Numbered from the stretch's first letter, positions 26,276 to 35,846 are shown. The stretch: 64,000 nucleotides of DNA from UTCHB3 sp002050155 (GCA_030584105.1 CP129491.1:1178001-1242000); one strand, 5' to 3'. The notes: generated by a model not told the origin, from the letters alone. Numbers and translations: made by a program.

Positions 26276-29080
26276 TTACTTAATTACTGCAAAGCGGTCG
26301 ATATGCTCGCCGTCTTTTGATTTTACTACATAAATGTACATTCCCGAGGCAATTTCCCTGCCACCCTCAGTTTTGAGGTCCCAGTATTCGGTTCCGTTCT
26401 GCGAGCGGTGTTCGATGGTTTTAAGCAAATCGGCATCTACGGTGAATATGTGAATAGTGCACTCTTCCGGAAGATTAATGAACTGTATCTGCCGCAAAGG
26501 TTCACGGCGCAGCTCGCCAAACTCCGGTTCATACAGAGACGAAACGATATATGGGTTCGGTACTACCCTCACCTTGCTGATGTTGTTTTTAACCACTTCC
26601 GGGTTCACTGTCGGGGCTTTGAGAGTAAACCGATATTTATCCAGAATACTTGGTGCTTTCGGCTTAATCGATTCCAGTGAGAACCTGTTGCCTGCCTGCG
26701 GTGGGTTGGCAGAATTAAACTCGATTCTGCCACTCAACCCGTTGAACGAAAAGGTTGAAAGAGTATAAACAGAATCAAAATAAATAACCGGAGCGCCAGC
26801 AGCAGTATCCTGAACCGCAAGATTGATGAACCCATCGCCCTCGGAGTCAAATCCTCTGCCGGTAACCTCAATGAAGTACATGGTGTTCTTCAGAAAATTT
26901 TCGTCATCCATCGAGAAATTAAGATCAATTATATCCATTCCCTGAATTTTCGAAAAACTCTTCACGGGGTTAGGCTTAGTCATCGAAAAGACGATTCCGT
27001 CTGAGGTTGCCTGAAGTTTATCAAAGTAAAACGGGCGCGGTTTAATAACCGTATCGTTATCTTTGGTTACAACAACTCCAAAATTAAGGGTTAGTAAATC
27101 TCCTTTTTTGGGTCTTCTTTCAACCGGTGTGTTCGGTGGAGTTGTTATCCGAACGCGCATTCCCGCACCCGGAACCGTAATTAATTGGTTCGGGTTGTTC
27201 CACACATAGTTATTATCTGTTTTGATATCGTCTCCGGTGGTAAGGTTAACAAAGTCAAACCTATTCGGCGCCGTGAAGAAAACACCATATCTTTCCGGCT
27301 TCGTAAGTGACGAGTCCGATATAACCGCCGAGAGTTTGGTATCCAGAACCCCCCGGTCTGTACGATGGACATAATCAAAGCCGACCTGATACTCGCCGGA
27401 AACCAGATCGATGTTGTCATCAGGCATGATATTAAACTGATAGTTAGAATTACCCTCTCCGATTTGTGTAATGTTACCAACCGTAACAGGGGTACGCCCA
27501 AGGGCTGAAGAAACGGGTGTAAGTGAAACCACATTCACCTGATCTAAATTTTTACCGAGCGGGCTTTCCAACGGCTCAAGCAACGAGTCACCTCTGTCGT
27601 AAGCAGTAACTGTGTACCAATATTCAAAACCGTTTGTAACATTTGTATCTATGTACGAATATTGTATTCCTTTGTCATTCCCAATGTCATTAGGGATGTC
27701 GTACTCGCCGATTAGGTTCCAGTGGATACCGCGATCGATACTTTTATAGAGTCTGTATCCTTCAAAATCGTACTGCCCGGTGAAGGAGTCGAAAGATTTT
27801 TCAGCGGCGTCATCCCAGTAAACCGTGTTTTTGGTGTCTGAAGCGATACCGGAAAGTTTCGGCGTAACAGGTGGTTTGGCAATTTCATAATCGAACTGAT
27901 GAATAACCTGAGCCTGTGCGCGGTTTTTCTGAAGTTGCGCTAAGTTTTCACCCGCAATTATTGCCGTGTAAAAAGTAAGTGTATCACCCGATAATAAATG
28001 ATACGGACCCGAAGACATCGAGCACATAATATCCAGTCCGGAAGGAGGAATTGTGCTCACATCATCGAAGTGCAGGTCGGTGTTGTTTCCGATGTGGAAA
28101 TATTTATCACGATGTAGGGGTGAATTATACAGCGACAAAGAAGAAGCCATTCTGCCGTATAAAACAGAATCGATATCCGAGACTTCATCATCGTTATAGA
28201 GCGCATAGTGGAAGTCAGTCAGCCCGACTTCAACCCCGTTAACTTTAGGGGTTTCCAGAAACGCAACCCCCATCATACCGGTTTTACCCGAGGGCCACTC
28301 CGTCGTTGTTCCTTTGTCATAGAACCAAACGAAGTTGCTTTGCTTATCGAAATCAACTTTATCGTCCGCATATTCCGGTGCACCGCCGGATACATTACCA
28401 ACATCAATATCGGTGAAAATCGAGAAATAAAGCGAATCATAATCTTTATTGCTCTTGTTAATCACCTGATACTTGTAGAAAATCATATCCTGCGCAAATT
28501 TTACACCATAAGTGTAACCGGTTTGGTGTACTTCAATCCCAAGAATCCCGATGGTGTTGTTGCTGTCGTTATAAACGCAGTAAGAATCCTGATCCGATTT
28601 AAAAATCGGGTCACCTTCAGCGTCTTTAACGGGCCAGCCTCTGCTCGGGTGCCAAGAGCCGGGGTTATCCGAAAAAGCAATTTTCGCTCCTTCGTTGTTG
28701 TGGTAGCCGTAGACTGCTTCCCACTCTTCGTTTTGCACATACCTTCCCTGAATCACATTGCCGGGAATACCAACATAAGGGTTGATCCTATAGATGTAGT
28801 GCTGCCCGCTGTTTATTGGGTACTCACCGGAGGGACCCTGTGAAATCCGCCGCGGGTAAAGCTTCCCTCTGTTTTCGAAGAACAGACCGATATTCGAAGC
28901 ATTGTGTAACCCGCCCGCACGGTCGATAAGCCCAAGCACCGAAGCTCCGCCATCACCGCCGCTTTTGCCAAGTTGCGCCTGCACTTCCCCGCTGCTAAGC
29001 AGAAAAAGTGCGAAAACAAGCGCTGCAAGAGGAGCAAAGCGATGGATTCCGGTCTTTTTAGTCAAATTTTTCAATTTCAT
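26276..29080 (-). CDS. Large secreted surface protein with VPNPY-type C-terminal domain (copy 2)
   Basis: 934 residues from the ATG at 29080, which follows GGAGAGGAAAAT and starts a long signal peptide (LAALVFALFLLSSGEVQAQ). An unrecognised beta-rich N-terminal half includes MIFYKYQVINKSNKDYDSLY, comparable with NFIVHEYTFKNTGNTDAD in copy 1 at 6711-8750. An FN3-like domain lies near 430-530 (GYRLYKSIDRGIHW ... YWYTVTAYDRG). The C-terminal domain begins VRVVPNPYIVSS and ends GEHIDRFAVIK. Like copy 1 it lacks NYPNPFNP and lies between a TonB receptor and a PorV-like gene. It is probably exported and surface-exposed. Confidence 0.78.
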   Translation of the reverse strand: MKLKNLTKKTGIHRFAPLAALVFALFLLSSGEVQAQLGKSGGDGGASVLGLIDRAGGLHNASNIGLFFENRGKLYPRRISQGPSGEYPINSGQHYIYRINPYVGIPGNVIQGRYVQNEEWEAVYGYHNNEGAKIAFSDNPGSWHPSRGWPVKDAEGDPIFKSDQDSYCVYNDSNNTIGILGIEVHQTGYTYGVKFAQDMIFYKYQVINKSNKDYDSLYFSIFTDIDVGNVSGGAPEYADDKVDFDKQSNFVWFYDKGTTTEWPSGKTGMMGVAFLETPKVNGVEVGLTDFHYALYNDDEVSDIDSVLYGRMASSLSLYNSPLHRDKYFHIGNNTDLHFDDVSTIPPSGLDIMCSMSSGPYHLLSGDTLTFYTAIIAGENLAQLQKNRAQAQVIHQFDYEIAKPPVTPKLSGIASDTKNTVYWDDAAEKSFDSFTGQYDFEGYRLYKSIDRGIHWNLIGEYDIPNDIGNDKGIQYSYIDTNVTNGFEYWYTVTAYDRGDSLLEPLESPLGKNLDQVNVVSLTPVSSALGRTPVTVGNITQIGEGNSNYQFNIMPDDNIDLVSGEYQVGFDYVHRTDRGVLDTKLSAVISDSSLTKPERYGVFFTAPNRFDFVNLTTGDDIKTDNNYVWNNPNQLITVPGAGMRVRITTPPNTPVERRPKKGDLLTLNFGVVVTKDNDTVIKPRPFYFDKLQATSDGIVFSMTKPNPVKSFSKIQGMDIIDLNFSMDDENFLKNTMYFIEVTGRGFDSEGDGFINLAVQDTAAGAPVIYFDSVYTLSTFSFNGLSGRIEFNSANPPQAGNRFSLESIKPKAPSILDKYRFTLKAPTVNPEVVKNNISKVRVVPNPYIVSSLYEPEFGELRREPLRQIQFINLPEECTIHIFTVDADLLKTIEHRSQNGTEYWDLKTEGGREIASGMYIYVVKSKDGEHIDRFAVIK

Positions 29081-29099
29081 ATTTTCCTCTCCTTCTCGC

Positions 29100-31556
29100 T
29101 TAGAACCTGATAGTGGCACCGATTCTAATTCTTCTCGGTGCATAGTAGTTAGAAGGATCTTCCATATATTCTTTTGAGTAACCACCGACGAATGTGTAGT
29201 CAGGGTCGCCCGTATCAGGATAAACATACCTTACATTTTTTTGGTCGGTTAGGTTAAGAATCTCGGCAAATATCCTCAATCTTAAATCTTTGTAAATTGT
29301 GAAATCTTTCCCAATCATTAAATCCAAAGTCCAGGTAGCCGGCATTCTGAGTGCGTTTTTAACCACAAAGCCAACATCACGCCCGGCTTGTGTGTAAGGG
29401 TAACCGCTGGAATAAGCAAAGATGAACGAAAAATCCATATCCTCAAATATTCTCTCACCAAAAAGAAGAGGTCCCTCCCCTTTCGGGATCATAAACGAGG
29501 CAGTAGCATTCAATACATGTGTTTTATCAAAATCGAGGTAGTAAATCTGCGACGATTCCACCGTGCCGGGGTACTGCTCATCTTCTGAAGAAGCGCTTCC
29601 CTTAGCAACAGAATATGTGTATGTAAGCCCGCCGCCAAAATATTTATCGGGACGGATATCAAGGTTAATTTCAAAACCTTTCATGTTGGCATAATCTTCA
29701 TTCACATAAAGTGTATAGCCCACATATCTTCCTTCTGTGAACGGGAAATAATATCGCGTGCCGATCAGCCCAGTTACATCTTTATAATAAGCAGTGAACG
29801 AAACCGCAGCGCGGTCGGTCAGCTGATGAGAAATACCCACTTCATACGCAATCGTCCGCTGCGCATCCAAATCGGGAGACCCGAAAAGCGGTTCACGAAC
29901 CTTAATATCATACTGCTGATTCTGGAAGAGGAACTGATACTCCGGGTTTTGGAAAAAATGCCCGTAAGCGAAGTGTAGCTTTGTCTTTTCAGTAATCGGG
30001 TGAGCGATACCGATCCTCGGGCTAATCTGCGAACGCGGTTTGACTTCAATCACCGAGTTTGGATCAAGCGGGTTGCTCCTGAACTTCACATTTGCATTAA
30101 CATGATCGAAGCGCAACCCCAGGTTTATCACCAAACTTGGCAGCTCAATTTTATCCTGCACATAACCGGCAATTTCAAACGGCTCCGTGTTGTAGTTGTT
30201 CACATAGGGGAAGTTTCTTTTGGGGTCTTCAATCTGCCACAATTTCAAATGGTGAGTTTTGAACTGAGCGCCAAATTTCACCTCGTTGAACGAGTTAATT
30301 TGCCACACGGCATCGCCTTTGAAGTCTAATGTAGTTGTTCTCGAATCCGTCATCGACATCGGGTCCGCCTTCTCCCAAAACTCAAAACCATTGCCCGCAT
30401 TAGCCATCAACACCCTTGCCGAGGTTGTCATATAGTCGGAAGTATCCTTATCCAATCCTGAGTAATATCCCTGGTTGAAATAAGAGAACCTTACATCGTA
30501 AAAGAATGTGCTGCTTATTGTGTGTGTAGCAGCCAGGCTCGACTGCCAACTGTCGGTCCTTCTCTTCAAAAACTGTTCGGGTATATATTTCCAGTCGTGG
30601 TTGTAGCTTTTTCTCTCACCTTTGCTGCCACGATTGGTAACCGTTAACCTTAAACCGGGAATTGCCGTCAGCGTAAGTTTCGTGAAGAACGAAGTTTCGT
30701 TGTTGTAACCCCACGGCAGGTAACTTCCTTCCACTAAATTTTCGCCCGAAATAAAGAACCGAAGTGCACCGGGTATAATAGCCCCTTCAATGCTGCCGTT
30801 CACGCGGTTTTCGTTCATTTTTGCGTAGCGTTCAATTCCAAAATTGGAGGTTCTGCCCTCCAATTTGCCGGAAAATTTATCGGAACCGTCTCTCGTAACG
30901 ATGTTCACAACACCGGAAAGTGCGTTGCCGTACTCAGCGTTAAAAGTTCCTGAAAGGAGCGACATTTCCTGAATCGCATCGTTGTTGATGTTTGTTGCCA
31001 AACCGCCAAGCAGTGGGTCAGTTACATACATTCCGTCGATCATATAAGCCACTTCGTTCGATCTTCCGCCACGCACATGAAGGTTGCCGCCACTTCCGAC
31101 AACTCCCGCCTGCAGCGCAAGAAGATCGGTGAAGTTTGCAACCGGCAGAAGTTCTATCTCTTCTCTTCCGACAACGGAAATCGAGCTGGTAAGGTCTTTC
31201 TGAATTAACGGTGTCGTGGCAGTTACCACCACTTCTTCCGTAGTAAGAGCAACCGATTTAAGTTTGAAATCCATCAGCGTGGTTTGGTCAACAACAATTT
31301 TAACGGCTTCCACCAACAAATTTTCGTATCCTACATAGCTGATTTTTACCGAATACGATCCCGGAGGGATATTTAAAATGGTGAACCGCCCCTCAAGGTC
31401 GGTTGTTGCGCCAAGTTTAGTGCCCTCAATAACCACCGTAGCACCAATCAACGGCTCGTTCGTGGTTACATCGGTCACCCGCCCTGCAAGCTTTCCGGTA
31501 ATTCCTGCCTGCAGAAAGGGGACAAAAAATAGAAAAAATAGGATCAGTTTTTGCAT
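29100..31556 (-). CDS. TonB-dependent receptor (copy 2 of the module)
   Basis: 818 residues. Signal peptide to about 17, then a carboxypeptidase-like domain (GKLAGRVTDVTTNEPLIGAT ... FTILNIPPGSYSVKISYVGY). The plug contains LALQAGVVGSGGNLHVRGGR and MSLLSGTFNAEYGNALSG, and the barrel ends RRIRIGATIRF. It is 200 residues shorter than copy 1, mostly in the barrel. It lies 12 bp after an RpiR-type regulator gene, which is unusual for a TonB receptor and suggests that import is controlled by an intracellular metabolite, perhaps a sugar phosphate. The substrate is not known. Confidence 0.92.
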   Translation of the reverse strand: MQKLILFFLFFVPFLQAGITGKLAGRVTDVTTNEPLIGATVVIEGTKLGATTDLEGRFTILNIPPGSYSVKISYVGYENLLVEAVKIVVDQTTLMDFKLKSVALTTEEVVVTATTPLIQKDLTSSISVVGREEIELLPVANFTDLLALQAGVVGSGGNLHVRGGRSNEVAYMIDGMYVTDPLLGGLATNINNDAIQEMSLLSGTFNAEYGNALSGVVNIVTRDGSDKFSGKLEGRTSNFGIERYAKMNENRVNGSIEGAIIPGALRFFISGENLVEGSYLPWGYNNETSFFTKLTLTAIPGLRLTVTNRGSKGERKSYNHDWKYIPEQFLKRRTDSWQSSLAATHTISSTFFYDVRFSYFNQGYYSGLDKDTSDYMTTSARVLMANAGNGFEFWEKADPMSMTDSRTTTLDFKGDAVWQINSFNEVKFGAQFKTHHLKLWQIEDPKRNFPYVNNYNTEPFEIAGYVQDKIELPSLVINLGLRFDHVNANVKFRSNPLDPNSVIEVKPRSQISPRIGIAHPITEKTKLHFAYGHFFQNPEYQFLFQNQQYDIKVREPLFGSPDLDAQRTIAYEVGISHQLTDRAAVSFTAYYKDVTGLIGTRYYFPFTEGRYVGYTLYVNEDYANMKGFEINLDIRPDKYFGGGLTYTYSVAKGSASSEDEQYPGTVESSQIYYLDFDKTHVLNATASFMIPKGEGPLLFGERIFEDMDFSFIFAYSSGYPYTQAGRDVGFVVKNALRMPATWTLDLMIGKDFTIYKDLRLRIFAEILNLTDQKNVRYVYPDTGDPDYTFVGGYSKEYMEDPSNYYAPRRIRIGATIRF

Positions 31557-31568
31557 GATCTCCTCCGA

Positions 31569-32420
31569 TTAGTTGATGAGACGGCCCTGCTCAACCTCAC
31601 TGAGTTTCTTGAGCCATTCTTTTGCCTTTTTTTTATTAAGCCGTGCGGCTTCAGTGGCAATCGCATTTATTATAACCGAAATTGCCGCAAACGAGTTGGT
31701 GTAAAGCATGTTTTCTGACTTTACAGTCAGCGCAATATCCGAAATCGAAGCGGCGGGTGAAGTGGTTTTGTTTGTAATTGCGATTACCTTTATTCCCCGT
31801 TTCTTTACCGAGCGCGCAAGCTCAATCGTTTCAAAAGAATACGGGGGAAAAGAGAAAATGATAAGCACATCTTTCTCAGTGATGAATAAACTCTCTTCCT
31901 GAAGGGAAGCCCAACCGTTGCGGAAACTTCTGGCGTCAATGCCAACCTGCGTAAGCTGATAGCCAAGCACCTCTGCCAGAAGATATGATATCCCAAGCCC
32001 TGCGGTGTAAACTTCCGATGCCGAGGCGATGTAAGACACCGCCTCGGAAAAATGTGCATGATCGATCATAAAAAGGGTGTCGTTGATGTTGCTGATATCA
32101 AGGTTTGCAACCTCTCTCAGTATGTTTTGGTCACCGTCACCCACTTCGATCAGCGGAAATAACTCTTTGTTATTGTTAATTTCAGACTGCAGACACTCCG
32201 ATATCTCGTCGCGTATCTCAGAAAAACCGGAAAAGCCCAAGTTCTGCGCAAAGCGCACGATAGATGCTACCGATACTTTGGTCGATTCCGATATTTCCTG
32301 AACACTCAAAAACGGGATACGATCGAAATTGATCAGGAAGAAATCGGCAATTTTCTGCTGGTTTTTTGGCAGATCGTTGAATTTCTCCTCAATCCTTTTC
32401 TTTACTTGTTTGTATCGCAT
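31569..32420 (-). CDS. MurR/RpiR-family transcriptional regulator with SIS domain
   Basis: 283 residues. The N-terminal helix-turn-helix domain (about 1-77) reads LPKNQQKIADFFLINF, then VQEISESTKVSVASIVRFAQ and LGFSGFSEIRDEI. The SIS sugar-isomerase-like domain (about 120-260) reads YTAGLGISYLLAEVLGYQL, FSFPPYSFETIELARSV and VIAITNKTTSPAASISDIAL. The family usually represses or activates sugar and amino-sugar catabolic genes in response to phosphorylated sugars. It sits inside the operon-like run, 12 bp before the TonB receptor, and probably regulates that run. An inverted repeat at 35585-35602 is a possible operator. Confidence 0.92.
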   Translation of the reverse strand: MRYKQVKKRIEEKFNDLPKNQQKIADFFLINFDRIPFLSVQEISESTKVSVASIVRFAQNLGFSGFSEIRDEISECLQSEINNNKELFPLIEVGDGDQNILREVANLDISNINDTLFMIDHAHFSEAVSYIASASEVYTAGLGISYLLAEVLGYQLTQVGIDARSFRNGWASLQEESLFITEKDVLIIFSFPPYSFETIELARSVKKRGIKVIAITNKTTSPAASISDIALTVKSENMLYTNSFAAISVIINAIATEAARLNKKKAKEWLKKLSEVEQGRLIN

Positions 32421-32478
32421 CTTATATTAAATCCTTATTTAAATAATTCATGCTTTGTTTTTTATACACAAAAGCAGC

Positions 32479-33594
32479 TTATTTAGAAAGGATCATCTTG
32501 TTTGTAACAATCTTTCCGCCGGCGTTCAGGGTGTAGAAATAAACACCGCTGGAAAGTTTTGATGCATCAAAATTAACCGTGTGCCTGCCGGCATCGTTGT
32601 ATCCGTTCACCAATTCTGCAACTTTATTGCCAAGTATGTTGTAAACCGTAAGGGTAACATTGGTTGCTTTCGGCAAATCGTACGAAATCTGAGTTGAAGG
32701 GTTGAACGGATTGGGATAGTTCTGATACAGTGCGTAATCAGTTATGCTTGCAATCTGTTTCTCATTTTCAACTGAAGTGTAGGCATTATACCTTGCCGTT
32801 GCTTCATCAATAGCTGCATTCATTGAAACAGAATCTTTCCCAACAGCCACTGCAATATAAAGCTGAACGGAATCCGCCGGGTTTGTGGTTATAGGTGTTG
32901 TACCGAATACTGCGGTTCCGCCATCGATACCTGCCCAGAGGTAGTTTTCAAACTGACCGTCTGTCATCCAAATTGAAAGAAGTGAATCGACATTGTAACC
33001 TTCAAACCAGTCAAAGTTATGTGCCGATGCAACGGGATGATTCAAAATTTTAATACCAAGAAAGCTTGAATCTTTATAGAAAGCGAAAAGTTGCCTTGCC
33101 TGGTTATAAGTCATTACTTCATTACCGTAGGTTCCGTCTATCTGCGGAATAAACTCCATTCCAAACCTTCCGTCATAAGGTTGTTGCTCTAAACTAAGAA
33201 CGGTAAACCTAACGATACCGTAGGCTTTACCATCCCAACCGAAAACATCAATTCCTTCCTCAAGTTTGGGTGATTTACCGGCGTAGTCTCCGTTGCAACG
33301 GGCTTTAATCTGGAAATCCCCCCACTCGGGTGTCTGAACGGTATCAGGTTCCATAATATCGTCGGTATCTTCCAAATAATCGAAGACATTTGTGGGGCTC
33401 ATGTAATAAAGAAGCGAACCTCTGTCAAGCTGTCTTGTGTATGAAACACTGTCAGCGTTAACCATGCCGACACGGATTCTGCCGTAGGATCTGAGCGTAA
33501 GTTCAATCTTCCCGGAAGAATAAATCGCCTGCGCCGAAGCGTCGATTGCAAAAAAGCCGATAAACAGCGCTGCAATAATTAGTACATTTTTCAT
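32479..33594 (-). CDS. T9SS-exported protein of unknown function
   Basis: 371 residues from the ATG at 33594, after TGGAGAACACC and starting a signal peptide (MKNVLIIAALFIGFFAIDAS). The first 270 residues form one beta-rich region that matches no domain I know (IELTLRSYGRIRVGMVNADS, FDWFEGYNVDSLLSIWMTDG). The end is a complete T9SS type A signal (YQNYPNPFNPSTQISYDL ... GVYFYTLNAGGKIVTNKMILSK). It lies 16 bp after the cyanophycinase stop, within the same run, so it may be a binding protein or enzyme for the same substrate. Confidence 0.83.
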   Translation of the reverse strand: MKNVLIIAALFIGFFAIDASAQAIYSSGKIELTLRSYGRIRVGMVNADSVSYTRQLDRGSLLYYMSPTNVFDYLEDTDDIMEPDTVQTPEWGDFQIKARCNGDYAGKSPKLEEGIDVFGWDGKAYGIVRFTVLSLEQQPYDGRFGMEFIPQIDGTYGNEVMTYNQARQLFAFYKDSSFLGIKILNHPVASAHNFDWFEGYNVDSLLSIWMTDGQFENYLWAGIDGGTAVFGTTPITTNPADSVQLYIAVAVGKDSVSMNAAIDEATARYNAYTSVENEKQIASITDYALYQNYPNPFNPSTQISYDLPKATNVTLTVYNILGNKVAELVNGYNDAGRHTVNFDASKLSSGVYFYTLNAGGKIVTNKMILSK

Positions 33595-33609
33595 GGTGTT
33601 CTCCATTAG

Positions 33610-34461
33610 TTAATGTTGATCGTTTAAAATAGTGTTGGTTTGCATGTCATAACGGTCGCCGTTCATCAGCAGGTGCATTGTGATGTCCCTCGCTGATACC
33701 AGCCCGTTATGGTCTTTCAGTCTTTTCCCTGTTAAAGGATTAATAATTAAAACACCGCTTTCCCCCAGCACCGTAAAATATCGCCCCTCTTCCACGATTA
33801 TTGCGGTTGACTCATCAATCCCGATCCCCGGAAGCTGATGTTCAATCGCAACGCAGATCAGCCTGTTTTGCCTTTTTCTGACGAGGAAGTGCTGGTCGAT
33901 TATCACATTTTCCAAAAACCCAAAGCCGTCTTTCGTTTCAACATTGTTGGCATTCACAGTGAAAAAAACATACTCCGAGTCTTTCACCACCAATTCATTT
34001 CCCGTAATCATCACTTTACTCATAACCGCCGCACCCGCCGAAGTACCTCCTACAACGCCGCCGTTCTCGTAAATTTCTTTAATGCGGTTGTAAAGCTTCC
34101 CCTTGCCCACTTCGGTTCTTAGTTTCACCTGGTCACCGCCTGAAAAAAAGATCGCTTTTGCGTCTTCAAGTTCTTTCAGGTTTTCGGGGTCGTCAGCGTG
34201 CCCGGGGTCAAAATAAAGTGCTTTCACATTTTTGCAGCCGAGTTTTTCAAATTCAGAAGCATGGTCCCACACTTCCGAACGGGGCAGTTCGCTTGCATTG
34301 GGTATAATCACCACTTTTGCATCGTAGCCACCGGCAAGTTCGATGAATTTTGTCATCATCTCAACCGAGCGCTGCCCGCCGCCGATAATGAACAACTTCC
34401 CTTTAGGCTGTGCAAAGAGCGCAAAAGAGAAAAGAAGCGGAAAAATAATCAACTTTTTCAT
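33610..34461 (-). CDS. Cyanophycinase (S51 family), secreted form
   Basis: 283 residues. A signal peptide (MKKLIIFPLLFSFALFAQ) is followed by KLFIIGGGQRSVEMMTKFIE, the characteristic opening of cyanophycinases. FSGGDQVKLR at 107-116 and the nucleophile Ser141 in GGTSAGAAVMSKVM are family hallmarks, and QHFLVRKRQNRL contains the expected conserved His-Phe-x-Arg/Gln region. The enzyme hydrolyses the storage polymer multi-L-arginyl-poly-L-aspartate to beta-Asp-Arg dipeptides. The signal peptide suggests use of external cyanophycin. It overlaps the M20-like peptidase stop by 4 bp, so the two are coupled. A different isopeptide substrate cannot be excluded. Confidence 0.88.
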   Translation of the reverse strand: MKKLIIFPLLFSFALFAQPKGKLFIIGGGQRSVEMMTKFIELAGGYDAKVVIIPNASELPRSEVWDHASEFEKLGCKNVKALYFDPGHADDPENLKELEDAKAIFFSGGDQVKLRTEVGKGKLYNRIKEIYENGGVVGGTSAGAAVMSKVMITGNELVVKDSEYVFFTVNANNVETKDGFGFLENVIIDQHFLVRKRQNRLICVAIEHQLPGIGIDESTAIIVEEGRYFTVLGESGVLIINPLTGKRLKDHNGLVSARDITMHLLMNGDRYDMQTNTILNDQH

Positions 34462-35564
34462 TTTTTTCTCACAATGTTAAGTCCTATGTTGGCGGTTGTA
34501 ACCATGTCCTCCCACATCACAAATTCGTCGTTTGCGTGCGGGTTTTGTGCGCCAATGCCCAAATTAACCGAAGGTATTCCCAGCCCGTTGAGTGAGTTGG
34601 CATCACTTCCGCCGAAAGAAATCACCGGTTGTGGCTCCATGTTGGTCGCTCTAATAGCATTGTATGCCAACTGATACGCCAAATGATCCGGCGAAAGCTC
34701 ATACGGGGTGAAGTCTTCATAAATAGCTTTAGTAATCGCAGCACCGGCGGTTTTCACTTCTTCTTCAAATGTGTTAAGCACCCGTTCCAGTTCTTCTTCA
34801 AGCCTCTGCGGTTTGAAAGACCTCACCTCGCCCACAATTTTCACTTTTTCAGGCACAACATTCGTCGCTGTGCCCCCTTCTATAATACCGATGTTCATCG
34901 TTGTGTCGTCATCGAGCCGCCCTTGCTTGAGGCGTGCGATTGAAGCGGCGGCAATTCCTATTGCGTTAATCCCTTTTTCCGGAGCGATGCCGGAGTGAGA
35001 AGCCCGCCCGAGAATTTCCAGAGTGAATGTTTTTGAGCCGGGCGCACGATAAACAAACTTGCCGGGCAGGTGCGATGAATCAAACACGATACCCGCTTCA
35101 ACCCAAGCCGGCACTTCTAAATTTTTCGAGCCTCCGAGCGTCGTTTCTTCGCAGGTAAAAAACACAGCGGTAAAATCTTCAATTTCCGGGTTGTTTTCGG
35201 CAAGTTCAATCAGATAAAGAATTGTCGCCATCCCCTGTCTGTTATCCGCTCCCAGAATTGTTCGCCCGTCTGTGTGAATTTTGCCCGTGCCTTCATCCAC
35301 CACTACTGTAATATTTTCGGTGGTTCTCGCGGTATCCATGTGTGCGGTTAACATAAATTTTCCGCCCGTTCCGCGTTTAATAATAATATTTCCGGTGTTG
35401 CTTCCGGTTTCTTTGCCGCTGTTGTCTTCAGTTACTGTTACACTTTTGCCTTTCAGAAACTCCCTGACGAAATCCGCCACGGGCTTCTCGTTACAGGAAA
35501 GAGCGTCAATTTTAACGAGATTTTTAAATATTTCAAGGATTCTGTGTCTGTCTGTCGTAATCAT
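34458..35564 (-). CDS. M20-family metallopeptidase (PepT-like)
   Basis: 368 residues, no signal peptide. Zinc-site motifs are LTAHMDTA (His and catalytic Asp), TILGADNRQG (bridging Asp), FFTCEETTLGG (catalytic and metal Glu-Glu) and VFDSS. The dimerisation domain contains GRASHSGIAPEKGINAI, and the C-terminus has FGGSDANSLNGLGIP. This resembles tripeptidase T-like M20 enzymes, which cut short peptides in the cytoplasm. It is the first gene of the run 35564-25260, coupled to the cyanophycinase, so it probably processes imported dipeptides or other short products. Its exact specificity is open. Confidence 0.88.
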   Translation of the reverse strand: MITTDRHRILEIFKNLVKIDALSCNEKPVADFVREFLKGKSVTVTEDNSGKETGSNTGNIIIKRGTGGKFMLTAHMDTARTTENITVVVDEGTGKIHTDGRTILGADNRQGMATILYLIELAENNPEIEDFTAVFFTCEETTLGGSKNLEVPAWVEAGIVFDSSHLPGKFVYRAPGSKTFTLEILGRASHSGIAPEKGINAIGIAAASIARLKQGRLDDDTTMNIGIIEGGTATNVVPEKVKIVGEVRSFKPQRLEEELERVLNTFEEEVKTAGAAITKAIYEDFTPYELSPDHLAYQLAYNAIRATNMEPQPVISFGGSDANSLNGLGIPSVNLGIGAQNPHANDEFVMWEDMVTTANIGLNIVRKK

Positions 35565-35584
35565 TTTTTCATTTTGGGGAAAGA

Positions 35585-35602
35585 TTGTAAATTTTCTTAC
35601 AA
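35585..35602. promoter_or_regulatory. Inverted repeat, possible operator
   Basis: TTGTAA-N6-TTACAA is a perfect 6-bp inverted repeat 20 bp upstream of the first ATG of the M20-peptidase/RpiR operon. It could be a repressor site, for example for the operon's own RpiR protein. It is AT-rich and only six bases per arm, so chance is possible. Confidence 0.3.
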
Positions 35603-35694
35603 ATTACGAATAATTTGTTTCACAGTCAATAGAGAAAGTAAAATTATTTACACTTTTTTTTCTTCTTGCCCCTTTTTTTATAAATAGCGGTACA

Positions 35695-35846
35695 AATTTG
35701 CCGTGTGAATATGCGCAAATTCTTGATATTACAATTTGACGGATGATTAAGGAAAAACTTTTGAAATAACGATTTGTCGGTTGAATATATACAAAATCTT
35801 AATTTGGCATTTGCCGGCTGAGAATACGCAAATTCCCTATATGAAG
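35695..35846. repeat. Degenerate 38-bp tandem array, four copies
   Basis: Units begin at 35695, 35733, 35771 and 35808 (38, 38 and 37 bp). Each opens with ATTTG(A/C/T)CGG(C/A/T)TGA-like sequence followed by an AT-rich half. Confidence 0.75.
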
